Source of the DNA: Flectonema sp. DT1601 | Taxonomy: Eukaryota; Euglenozoa; Diplonemea; Diplonemida; Diplonemidae | Length of the DNA stretch: 64,000 bases | Reading direction: 5' to 3' | Assembly: GCA_964019425.1 (NCBI GenBank) | Contig: OZ025804.1 | Span: 744,001-808,000, forward strand | In this document: positions 51,010-62,400 of the stretch, in pieces | How positions within the stretch are numbered: position 1 is the first letter of the stretch | Layout: every line of letters begins with the position of its first letter | The notes under the pieces: generated by a model | Databases searched by the model: none | What the model was told of the DNA's origin: nothing | What the model saw: only the letters and a program-made list of their open reading frames with translations | Translations under genes and position numbers: made by a program

Positions 51010-51388
51010 AAAGTGTTGCTTCATAGTCTTTATTGAAAGAGGGTTGTCCAAAAAAAAAAAAAAAAAAAAAAAGCAAAAAAAAATTGAAAAAAAAAAAGAG
51101 TAACAAAAAAAAAAAGATTCCTGCCCAATGCCACGGTACCGTAACCCATAAAGTTATCTGTAGCCGTTTCCTACGACTAGTGATTGGCGGGTGCTCTCAT
51201 GAAGATAAATCATTTATTGTTTTTATTAAAACTATTATTTCTCAACTCACAGTAGCAACCAAACGGACTCACAAACATTACGGAGGAGTTGGGAAGGATG
51301 TCCAGCGGTAAGAAGGTCAAGTTGGGGACCTGTTGTGGCTTTCTTTGAGATGAGCACGTCATTTCTATTTATTACAATACTTTCCTCA
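51010..51388. other. Spacer between the L23a copies
   Basis: A-rich run first (51050-51072), then unique sequence unlike the spacer after copy 2. No gene is seen. Identity between the two gene copies ends within about ten bases of the stop codon (ATCTAAAAAGT). Confidence 0.55.
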
Positions 51389-51416
51389 GCAAGAAAAGAA
51401 CAACCAGCAAAACAAA

Positions 51417-51884
51417 ATGCCTGCCAAGAACCAAGGAAAGCAGACCGCTAACATCGTCAAGGTCAGCAAGAAGAAGGGAGGAGCCAAGAAGGTTGTAAAG
51501 CCAAAGGCCACCGCTGTCAGAAAGAGAAAGGAGAGATTCTCTGTTCAGTTCCACAGACCGTACACACTCCGTACCAAGTCTGTCCCAGAGTGCCCAAGAC
51601 GTACTACTCCAGTTGTGAGAAAGAATGACCACTTCTCAGTCATCAGATGCCCACTTACCACTGAGTCCGCGATGAAGAAGATTGAGGACACCAACACCAT
51701 GGTTTTCATTGTTGACAGAAGAAGCAACAAGATTCAGATCAAGGACGCCGTAAAGAAGTTGTACGACGTTAAGGCCGTCAAGGTTAACACCCTCATCCGT
51801 CCTGACGGTAAGAAGAAGGCGTTCGTTCGTATCCACCAGGACTGCGATGCTCTTGACGTTGCCTCCAAGATCGGAATGATCTAA
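51417..51884 (+). CDS. RPL23A: Large-subunit ribosomal protein L23a (uL23), copy 2
   Basis: The same 155-residue protein as copy 1 except Ile for Val in QTANIVKV; one further silent AAA/AAG difference lies near 51757. Upstream sequence is unrelated to copy 1 apart from the last few bases before the ATG. It has its own acceptor-like TACTTTCCTCAG ending at 51389. The pair repeats the P0 pattern of identical gene bodies in different flanks. Confidence 0.96.
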   Translation: MPAKNQGKQTANIVKVSKKKGGAKKVVKPKATAVRKRKERFSVQFHRPYTLRTKSVPECPRRTTPVVRKNDHFSVIRCPLTTESAMKKIEDTNTMVFIVDRRSNKIQIKDAVKKLYDVKAVKVNTLIRPDGKKKAFVRIHQDCDALDVASKIGMI

Positions 51885-52165
51885 AAAGTTTCTGGCTTAA
51901 TCTTTGTGAGAAGTACATTCTTCTCGTTAGTTTGTTTCTTGCTGATGGCTTGGTAATTGCAATTTTTTTTTTTTTTTTTTCGGTTTTCTTTTTTCTTTTT
52001 TTTTCTTTGCTTTCTTTTTGAGTCATCTACGTGCATGGGTCACTCCTTATAGTTTCCTTGGCATTTTGAGACTTCCCCCGATCAATTTTTAAAAAAAAAA
52101 AAAAAAAAGGGAAAAGGGTGAGGAAAAGAGGGAAAAAAAAAAGAAAAGAAGAACATTATGGTATC

Positions 52166-52204
<39 letters not shown>

Positions 52205-52414
52205 ACACAGGGTGGTGTCAGATATGAAATTATCACCAACTATTCATAAATTCCAAAACAATACTTTTCAAAACAGCGCAACATTGGACACAAAAATGAG
52301 TTTCAAAAAAAAAAAAAAAAAACGAAACTCACATTACCATGTCAATAATCATCTATTTCTTAAAGTCCATCCTCCATCATTAAACCATAACAATGAGTAA
52401 TGCACAATAAAACA
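51885..52414. other. Intergenic
   Basis: Long T and A runs (51962-51980, 52090-52108, 52170-52200, 52306-52321). No gene is supportable; the lysine-rich frames come from the runs. AATAAAACAG ends at 52415, shortly before the next ATG. Confidence 0.5.
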
Positions 52415-52423
52415 GGTAGTTGA

Positions 52424-55400
52424 ATGAACATTCAAAATGAAGTTCGTGACTTACTTCAGAGAAAGAATCCTGCAGCACTCAACAAGATTGAAGCATTGCT
52501 GAACACTCCAAAAATAGCTGGAAATTGGAACAAATTATTAGCAACTTTAAAAGAAAAATACGGAGAATTATCAGACAGTGATTGGGAAGAAAAGTGTAAA
52601 GCGTTACTACAACAACACGCACCGAAAAAAGTTTCTCAGCTCAGCGCTTTGTTGAAGTTGGATCAATATGATTCGACTGAGAAACTGTACCTCGCACTTG
52701 TAAAGAAGTACGGTGATGTTGATTGGCTGTACTGCTGTAAAGATCTCTTAAAGGCACATGATGAGTTACCACAACTTGAAACCTTACTATCAAAACACAA
52801 TAACGATAGTGAAGTGCTATATCTCTCGTTGGTAAATAAATATTCATCGTCATCATCATCTGAATCAGATCTCTGGATTACAAAATGTAAATCCATCTTA
52901 ACACAACAAGGGAAACCTCAACAACTGTCGAGGCTACTTCAGATGCCTCAGTATTCTGAGAACAGTGAGAAGTTGTACAGAGATTTAGTTAAGAAATACT
53001 CTTTGAGTGAAGACACACCATCCGATGTGCATCAGTGGAAGCAAAAGTGTGAAGCCATCCTCGAAAAACAAGGAAAGGTGAGCCAACTTCCAACACTACT
53101 TCAGATGCCGCAGTACTCTGAAGACAGTGAGAAGTTGTACAGAGATTTGGTTAAGAAATATTCCGCACCTGAGGATAAGTTATCGACATCTTCTGAAGAG
53201 CACCGATGGGAGCAAAAATGTGAAGCCATCCTCGAAAAACAAGGAAAGGTGAGCCAACTTCCAACACTACTTCAGATGCCACAATACTCCAAAGATGCTA
53301 AGAAACTGTACGAAGCTCTCGCGAAAAAATACAAAAACGACGAAAATCCAGAAGACGACTGGAAAGCGAAATGCGAAAGCCTACTCGCCACTCACAGAAA
53401 GGCAAGTCAGCTGTCAACACTTCTTGATATCCCACAGTATAAAAATAATCCAAAACATCTTTATTACGCTCTGCTTGAGAAATACTCACCTTCAGAACTA
53501 CCACATTCAGTGTGGGAACAAAAGGCTGTGACTAAAGTTGACCACGCAGGGTCAACTTTAATAGTTTCAGAACTAAGCAACCAGTACGACATTATTGGTG
53601 AACAACTTTACTTATTCGTTAAGGAGATCCTTAATTATTTTAAAAGTGAAACAGAAAGTCGTCAGCAACTAACCGAAGAGTTCACAACAACCAGAACCTC
53701 TTTGTTAGGTCAGTCAGATATGCACAGAAGGAATACAGAAGAGTTAGGGAGAGCAAGGAGACAAATCACACTCACTGAAACATCATCTCGGATGGAATTA
53801 GAAACAGTTGAGCAGCAGACTTATGAAGAACAATTATTACAGTTTAGTATTCTAAAGCAGCAAAGTACTCCTCTCGATAACATAAATAAAGACAGTGAAG
53901 ACATTGGTGAAGACATTGATCCTCAACTCTCTTCTTTAGAAGATGTCGCTCAAGAAGAAGTAGACTCGAGATATGATATCGAAGACGATGAGAGTCAGGC
54001 GATGTCAGATCTGTTCAGACATTTCATTTCCTCTTCAAAATCAATTTTTTCAACCGAACCTCCTCCTCCTTCAGCTGGTGAGAATCTCTCTCTTGAAGAT
54101 CACTCACCAACTCCTTCATCGAGGGATGGGGGAGTTGATGAATATGTGTTCGACACGCCGTCCCCACTCAAGGGAAATGTTCATCAGCCCATCCAACTCA
54201 CAACAAATAACTCACCACGAGATGGTGATACTCGTGAACCACGAGATGGTGATACTCGTGAAGAGCTATTCCTTTCACCGTCCGAGAGAGAAACTGCAGA
54301 CAGCGACATCCCTCTTATCCCTCCGCTGTATGATCACAGACTCCAATCCAACGAGGATGTTGTGGTTGACAACATTGCTCTGGACAGACCTCGTGAGTTG
54401 CAAAAACTTCCAACTGCGGAGATTGTAAACAGAAGCCCTCAGATGTCTGAAGTAGTTGCTGTGCATTCGCCACCGTCACCATCACCATCACCGTCACCAT
54501 CATCAGATCACAATATCGACAACAGGGTGAGTGATATTCAGGATTTGAACTCTTCTCAAAATATAAAAACTAATTTAATTGAAGTCATCCCAACTCACGA
54601 CAACAATGAGACAAAAGAAGTGATGGATTCGGATTCACCAATCCAACAATCAACATCCCACCAGCTAAAGTTAACTGAAGAAACACTTCAAAGACAAGCT
54701 GCTCTACACTCTGATGATGATCATGACAGAGAACCCTCACCACAGATTATTGATTCTTTATTTGGTCAGGTTGATCTGACGGTTACTAATCCAGTTGTTG
54801 AGGAGTCGAGAGAGAAGCTAATTAAATTATTTAAAATAGTAAACAAAGACCCCGAAGATATAATAGAAAAGAAAGTTGACGCGATGATGAAACACTACGA
54901 AGGTAGGGAATCTGATCTGCTCGCCGCGGTTGAAAGAAAGTATGGCACTGTATCCGACGGTATAAATAACGATAATGATGGTGATGAAGAAGAGTCCGTA
55001 GAAAAATTATCTCTCCGTGACAAACTGGTATTAATATTTAGCAAAGAAAACCCTGAAAATGAACGTTCAACAAACGAAGCAAAGTCCGACACCGTACTGC
55101 GATATTATGAAGGGAGGGAAGACGAATTAATATCCGCAATGAGAATTAAATTCGGAGACTACGCCGACGAAGTATTCGGCACCGAAGACAAAATCTCATC
55201 CACCGACGACGACAACTCATCTGAGAGCAGTATTAAAGCTGACTCATCGCTAAGAGATAAACTTCTTCGTTTATACGGAAGAGTTAATCAGAATGACGTG
55301 TCTACGAATGAGGCTCAAGTTGATACAATGATGCAGCATTATGAAGGTCGAGAAGAAGATTTAATCGCCGCGATTGAAGCCAAACATGGACCACTAGACC

Positions 55401-57956
55401 TTCCAGACTACCAACGTTATTTAAAAAAAGTTTATAAAAAATACGATCCCGATAAAATTGCTTCAGTTGATATAGTCCTCGACCAATACCAAGGGAGGGA
55501 ACCAGACTTATTCACTGCCTTAGCAACTCGTTATGCAGACAGCTCTGTTGCGACCATCTATTTAGGAAAAAAATCACCTGCAGAAATACCCAAGGAAGGT
55601 GCAAACAGCAGTTTCTTGGAAAGGCTGCAAGCTTTAAAAGAAGGAGATTCTTCGTTTATCGCAGATCCAGAAAGTCTACTGGCTAAGTACGAAGGGTATG
55701 AAGAACAACTTGTCTCTAAATTAGAAGAAAAATATCAAACTGAACAAAAGCTACCTGAGAATGCTGTTGTTCAGTTGACAGTAATCCCAACAAGGTATCG
55801 AAACAGATTGGATAGGTTTTATTCACTTTATGCAAAGGATAAGTTACCAACAGTCGACAGTACTCTTCGAACCTATAAGGGAAAGGAAGAAGATTTATTC
55901 GACATGTTAGTAGCAACATATGGTCCTGAACCACTAGCTTCTGAAAGCTGCACATCATCAGACTACGAAGAGGAACCAGACGATAGCTATTCTGAAGAAG
56001 AAGGTGATCAAGATCCAGAATCAACGCTGCTAAATAAAATTATGTCATCATCGAATGCATTTCAAGGAAGACCTGAAGAACTCAAAGACGCTATCCGAAG
56101 AAGACTAAACGCCTCGAACAGCAATACAAAACAACCTCTTGAAGGAGATAATTTAGACAACGGAAACTCTGATGATGATGGATTACTAATTCCAGTTAAA
56201 CCTGTTTGTACTAATTGTGGTCAACAATCGTGTGATTGTCTATCTGACGCAAAGAAAAAAAGAAGAATTTCACGACGAAGAACTTTTCCTCACAACGCTG
56301 TTGACTACACAGCTGGTAGTTGGCTTTATTATAGGTATGTGTGTTGTGTGTGTTCTGTGTTGTGTGTGTTGTGTGTGTTCTGTGTTGTGTGTTGTGTGTG
56401 TTGTGTGTTCTGTGTGTTGTGTGTTCTGTGTGTAGTGTGTTGTTATCAGTAGTATGAACAGTAGTAGTAAACAACCTCAAACAGGTATCACCCAACAGTG
56501 TCTACTGGTCCGAAGTCATGGAAGAGGTCATGGTTTTCCCTTCAGTCTGGTACAACTCTGATTCGAAAAACCGAACACCGAGGTGGACGTCAATTCACAA
56601 CACCTCTTAAAAAAGCAATTCGTGTAGAGCAGTACGAGTTGAAGGGTGAGGCACCACCGAAAAACAGATGTCAGCATTTTATTATAGCTTTAACAATGGA
56701 CGGGATGGTTGGGGGAAGGTGGTATAGTCAACTTGTATTCTGTTGTGAAAACATGGAAATGAAGAGATCATGGATGGCTGGTTTCAATTCAGCAATCAAA
56801 ACACTAAACACAAAACAATATACTACAGCAACACCAATAATTAGAGTTCATCGTGATGATTCTTTGAGTCCTCGTCGAAACCCATGCGATTCAGAGTTAG
56901 GTTATTCTCAATTCTATTATCAACCTGAAGCATGTCCACGCTGGGGCAGCATTCGCTTTCGAGTTCTAACTGATTACTTAGTATGCAATAGTGACACTAT
57001 TCAACTTACATATTTTCCTTTATCTTGGATTATATCAGCGGAATGGTGTCGTATTGGTAGGTTGTGTCCACCGTTACCAGCTCAGAGTACTGGTCTACGA
57101 CTTCAATTCGCGAAGAGATGTGTTTTTGTATCGGCGTCAACGAGGTCTCAGTTACAAATTTTAAAAGATAAAATAAAAAAGTTACTAACAAACCCGTCGG
57201 GGAATTCTCAAACAGTTCCAGTTTACGCATCCATTGCTACTCGTGATAAATACGGCATACCTAGTTCTCTTACTTCGCCTAAACCTGGAAATTTATGTGA
57301 CTCCGTGTACTCTGGCAGCTGGGAAGATGCTGCCGGTAAATTAATACTCCACGAAGCAGTCCACAGAAAGCTAATAACACAAGATGAAGACTTCAACGTG
57401 GATTGGATCAAAAACGGACCTCCTGAATGGGTACAAGATTTGTTCAAACAAGAGGAGTCAAGTCGACAACTACTACTCAGTGATCATAAACAAGATTGCT
57501 TTCGAATAGAAGAGGCCGCTCTCGCAGCTGCATCGGCAGCTGAGAGAAGTCCATCTCCGAAAAAAGAAGTTCGCCTACTGGAGCCACCACCTTCAATTAA
57601 TTTTAATCCTCACATAAATATAAAAGGATATCTGTTTCAGAATTATATTATAATAAATAACTTAAAGTCTTGGGGTGTCGCACTACCGAATAAGATTCAC
57701 TGGTACGACCCGGAGACTCTCGATATCCGAGGAACACTTCTCCTCTCTACTCTGACTGTTAACAACTCAGATAGCAGTCTTTTATTGACAGACTCAAGTG
57801 GATGTGAGTTTGTATGTCGTTTTCTTCTTTCTTTTATTCAAGTCAGATGGATTGTAATTGTTGAAATAAAACTAACAATAGGTAATCTCTAAATCGGGTT
57901 CAGACGTGCAGAACTGTTGGATAGAATACTTACAAAGCAAGACTGTAGCAACTTAG
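52424..57956 (+). CDS. KYG-repeat and PH-domain protein
   Basis: Exons 52424-56334, 56485-57811 and 57882-57956; 1770 residues. The N-terminus (to ~residue 400) has seven to eight repeats of the form CexIL..L..LLqmPqYsedseKLYrdLvKKYs. The middle (~400-800) is acidic and low-complexity. Residues ~800-1190 hold six repeats of another kind (ydtmLqhYeGREedLiaAlekKyG), ending in KGKEEDLFDMLVATYGPEP, a repeat style known from kinetoplastid and other protist proteins. A CxxC..CxC patch follows. The C-terminal third appears to hold three PH-like folds; the first spans the intron (GSWLYYR-YHPTVSTGPKSWKRSWFSLQ) and the last is completed by exon 3 (GCEF-VISKSGSDVQNCWIEYL). Membrane phosphoinositide binding and a scaffold role are inference. 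Intron 1 is GT..AG and made largely of TGTGTTGTG repeats. Confidence 0.8.
56335..56484 (+). repeat. TGTGTTGTG microsatellite filling an intron
   Basis: A 150-base intron of the PH protein. From its GTATGT donor to ~56440 it is an imperfect TGTGTTGTGTGTTCTG array, followed by AGTAGTA and a CTCAAACAG acceptor. Without splicing the frame reads through as a Cys/Val-rich tail that is certainly artefactual. Confidence 0.85.
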
Positions 57957-58240
57957 TCAATCAGAAAAATACTAATTAATCCAAATGTGCGTTTCATAAA
58001 TATAATCCGTTAAAACAAAAAAAAAAGCCCGGCTACTCGCTGCTGTTGCTTTTACGAGCTAGCCCCTTACCTGTATTGCTTTCCCTTTTCACCCTCCACA
58101 AGTAGAATGCTATTACGAAATTATTTATCCGTAGAATACTTATATTACATTACAATGCTAGTTTTTAATATTATTTATTATTTTCAAAAGAGACTGATCT
58201 TTGATCAAAAAGGTCAGTTAGTACATTTACACATGTGAGG

Positions 58241-59326
58241 ATGTCTTCAGTCAGTCGATGTAGGGAAAGGTTACTTCAATTAAGACAACTGTGTCCAGTA
58301 GATGACGAGACAGACGATGAGTTAGCAGCGAGTGTTCAATTATGTTTATTAAGATTTCAATTAAATTTATCGAAAGAGGAATACCGACTGGAATCTAAAG
58401 TAAGAAATTTACAACAAAAGATAAGAGATTTGAATATCATAACACCACTTCCCTTAGATGATTATCAAGACTCATCACCTACCAATAAGTCATCGTGTAG
58501 TAGTCATGAATCGATATGTTCTATATCAGAGGCATTGCAACTTGTGTTAGATTTGGTTAACATTATTCCACCACGTCATCCTGTCATCGATCAGCTAGAT
58601 GTCGAGTTGGGACTAATTCAACGTCGCAAAGTAATGAAATGTTCAACAACAGAAATACCACCACTGCCATCGGAGAAAACTTCGATAGAAGATATCATTG
58701 TTGAACCTAAAATTGATGAACAATATTCCAATCAGAAGAAAAGTAACTTGAAACGTCACTTAACTGCTCCGAAAACAATAAAGAAGAAATCAACATCGAC
58801 AACAGATGGTATCTGTAATGATCTTTGCTTTGATTTGAGTGGGTTTGGTGGAGTAGTAAATACCGACATAGTAGTATCACCCTCTGCTAGTACAACTAAC
58901 AACATACTGCGGAGATCATCTTTGACATCTGAAGAGGAAGACTCAGTTCTGGGTAGTAACGAATATCTTTTAAAAAGAGAAATTAGAGCTCGTTGGTATT
59001 CCGCGACAACACCGATGCTTGATACGGCTGGTAGATCAATGCCTTGGATACATCCGTATAATACGACGGTACTCACTGCTGCTTCACGAGTTGTTAGAAA
59101 TACTTTTTGGATGCATGTTGCTCGTGAGGAACGTTTTAAATTAAGAGAGCGAGAGAGGGATATATGTATTCGTCAAAAAGAGATAGAAGCGGCTCTCTTA
59201 ATTCAAAATATGTTCAGACTATTCACTGCTCGTAGACTAGTCTCCAACAGACGAATCATCGCATTCGAAGACTTTAACTCTGAGATGAACGAACTACTAG
59301 CCGGTCTCGTTGACGACTGTGACTGA
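58241..59326 (+). CDS. IQ-motif protein of unknown function
   Basis: A 361-residue single-exon protein. It has an N-terminal helical part (RCRERLLQLRQL, LESKVRNLQQKIRDL), a long hydrophilic linker, then a C-terminal helix with an IQ motif ALLIQNMFRLFTARRLVSNRR (~residues 320-340) that would bind calmodulin or a centrin-like light chain. The ATG at 58241 was chosen as the first Met in the frame. No catalytic domain is recognised. It sits between the PH protein and the IP3-receptor-like channel, so a calcium link is tempting but unproven. Confidence 0.72.
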   Translation: MSSVSRCRERLLQLRQLCPVDDETDDELAASVQLCLLRFQLNLSKEEYRLESKVRNLQQKIRDLNIITPLPLDDYQDSSPTNKSSCSSHESICSISEALQLVLDLVNIIPPRHPVIDQLDVELGLIQRRKVMKCSTTEIPPLPSEKTSIEDIIVEPKIDEQYSNQKKSNLKRHLTAPKTIKKKSTSTTDGICNDLCFDLSGFGGVVNTDIVVSPSASTTNNILRRSSLTSEEEDSVLGSNEYLLKREIRARWYSATTPMLDTAGRSMPWIHPYNTTVLTAASRVVRNTFWMHVAREERFKLRERERDICIRQKEIEAALLIQNMFRLFTARRLVSNRRIIAFEDFNSEMNELLAGLVDDCD

Positions 59327-59470
59327 AATCTCTTTCCTAATGTGAATATTCTTTTTTTTTTGTTATTTGTTCTGTTCTCTTCACACAGATATTATTATAA
59401 TTTTTCAACACCAGGATAATCAGATATTGACATGATATATAAAAAGGACATCAACGCTTAAGACTTTAGT

Positions 59471-62400
59471 ATGGCAATGTTAGGCGGAGGTGGTGGTGCT
59501 CCAGAACTTCGATTCGGAGATCGATTGTGCTTTCAGAATGTCTTAACAGAAGGACATCTAAGCACTGCTTTTATGAAGGGAATGTGTTTTCCTATTGTAA
59601 CCATCCACGAAGAACATTCCACTGATGAAGGGCCACCGACTCAAATTCCCGCTGCTTTTGAAAGATGTATATTCACATTAAAAAGACCTATCGATGACGA
59701 CTATACCGCCACTGAAGAAGGAACAGTTGTAACATACGGTCGTTGGGTTAAAGTTGTTAGTGTGACAAGTCAAAAACAATTAACCGTTTCAATAAAATCA
59801 AATACTCAAGGAAGGTATCACCATGGTAGTCATCTAACTGACCTAACAATTGATATTGAGGAACCCGCATGTGGGCTTTCAACCATTAACGAGACTGGTT
59901 CTCTTAGTCGATTAGAAGACACATTTAGAATCCTACCAAGAGGTAAGATTAGAGAAGAAGGTGAAGCTGTGAGAGCTGGTGAGCAGGTTGTTTTGGAATC
60001 TGTTATCGCTTCTGGATTGTTGTCAGTTGGTGGAGTGTTTCCGAATTGCACGATTTTCACGTCACAAAGTCAACCGGAAAATCACACAATGAGAGCTTTA
60101 GAAACAGTCCCACCGAGCAGTAGTACACCTGAATCAGCGATATGGGTGGTTGACCTCTTTGATCCACCTGGTGAAACAGATGTGACTACTCAACAAAATC
60201 CTTGCCCACTAAAGGCTGGCACAGCTGTATCCATTCTACACAAAGAAACTGATGCTTACCTTGAAGGTCAACCAGCTGGACAACCTCCTTCTATTGGAGG
60301 TCATTCATTCCCAGACGTCTTCTTTAACAGAAGCCAACGTATTGTTGGTAAAGAAGAACCAAGTGTCAGTAGTAACGCTATTTGGATTGTTGAATCAAAT
60401 GAAATGATAAAAGGAGGATTGTTATTAGCTGGAGGTTATGGTAGAGAATATCACTACAGACTACGACATTTAGCAAGTGGTAGATATTTATGTTCTACAC
60501 GAAGACCTGATGCATTAAAGAGAGGAGCACCACGACTAATATTATGCGACAATCTGGTTGAAGAAGAAACCGATTCTCACATCAGTACAGCTGATGGTTC
60601 TCTTGTAACGTTATACCCACTCGACGATTCTGAAGAGTACCTCAAAGAGACTACCTACGCAAGGGTTGAAATGGCTGCTTGTGGTTCATGGCTACATTGT
60701 AACGGAACAGATCTACTCCCTCCAAGACCAACACCACAAGTTGGTGATATTGAAAACAATCGAAGGTCTGTTAAGCTTGATGGATTTGCTCCACTGAGAG
60801 CAACCCTGACATCAAAAATGGTTTACGAAGATATCTACTGCATTCAACAAGTTGATTGGTCAACAGTTTGTAGTGTGAATAGAATTGTGAGTATCATACC
60901 GATATTAAAATCAGTAGCTGACACTCTCTCATCAAATGAAACTTTCGCAAATTGGAATGTTATTATGGGAAGTGGAAGTGGAAATGGAAATGAAAAACGA
61001 ATGAGAAGGAAATCGATAGATCAAAGAAAACCATCGTTAGCTAATCCTGACATCAGGGGTGTAACACCTCCTCAGGGAATGAATACGATGGAAAAAAAGG
61101 ACACGGCGGACTTATTAGTTGCTTTACGAGATGTTATTCATAAAGAATGTGATCCTGAAGGAGAAAATAACAAAGATTATGATGATAGTAAAGTGTTGTC
61201 TCCAACAACAGCTCAGAGATTGCAAGAGTTTACCTTTGCTTCCAGTCCTGATCCGATATTGTCACCTCTCAGTGATGATCACACTTTAGTATCAACTGCT
61301 GCAACAGATACCTCGTCAGATGTATCATCGTTAGCGACTCCACCTATTCAAGTTTCAACTATAAAACAAACCAGACGACCAACACCTATCAGACTAACTC
61401 GATGTATGTATCATCTTGATAGGGGTGATGACCCTGATCGAAGACTCGGATTTATTTGCACTGGTAACATTATTATAAAAGTAGCTAAAGCAGGAGTTGC
61501 TGAGACAGCAGGACTGGTACCTGGAATGAGAATAGTATCAGTTGATGGTTGTGCTGTAGTAGATGACAGTGATAACGTTATGGACGCATTTAGAAGAGCT
61601 GGGTGTGCAATCGCTGTTAGAATTGATCCAGTGATGCAAGACCCTCCTAGTGACACGGATGAAGACGACTACGCAGATATGACTCCACCACCAAGAAAAT
61701 CTGTTGGTTTTGGAGTCACTACTGAAGTATCAAAAAAAGCAAAATTAGGAGTCTCATTCGGATCAAGTCCAATTGTAGACGCTTGTCGTCCAGTAATCCC
61801 ACCTCGTCCTTTTTGGAATACTTCTGTAACAAATGAACCAAAATTATTATTGCGTTCTCAAGTTAGAGCTCTCAAGGTAGTTCCTCCATGTCGTGTTAGT
61901 ATAAATACTGGACCATTAATTAAGAAAGGTGTTAATGAGCTACTTGCTGCAACTTGGACTGCGAATGTTCGACAGCTTCTCGTTGATACGACTGCAGCGC
62001 TTTCGAATTTGATTGCGTTTGTTGTTGGAGAGGAAGTGGGTGATTGGGCGGTTCCAAAACGATCATATCTTCCAATAAAACATCGGGTGTCAGCAAAGAT
62101 GGCAAGCGAATCGTTCAAGCAAACACTTCCTCCTCAACGTGAATTTCAAAAAATGCTTCTCGAGCAGGACATTCAATACCACGTAATCAGACTTCTGAGA
62201 GCTAGTTTCGTCTTAAAGGGTGAGAAGGAAGGATTATCAGGTGGATTACACATAAGTGAAATAAACGAAGTTAGATACCAAGTTCTTCATCGAATACTGA
62301 CTTTAGGTTACAGATTGGTTATGAAGAGTGTGGTTGGGGCACCTGATTTGGCAGTCAATTTAACACATTTTTTAAATTTTTTTGAATCTCAATCTGGATA

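Noticed and set aside
56217-56435. Cys/Val-rich frame over the GT repeat
   Set aside because: A translation of microsatellite intron sequence.
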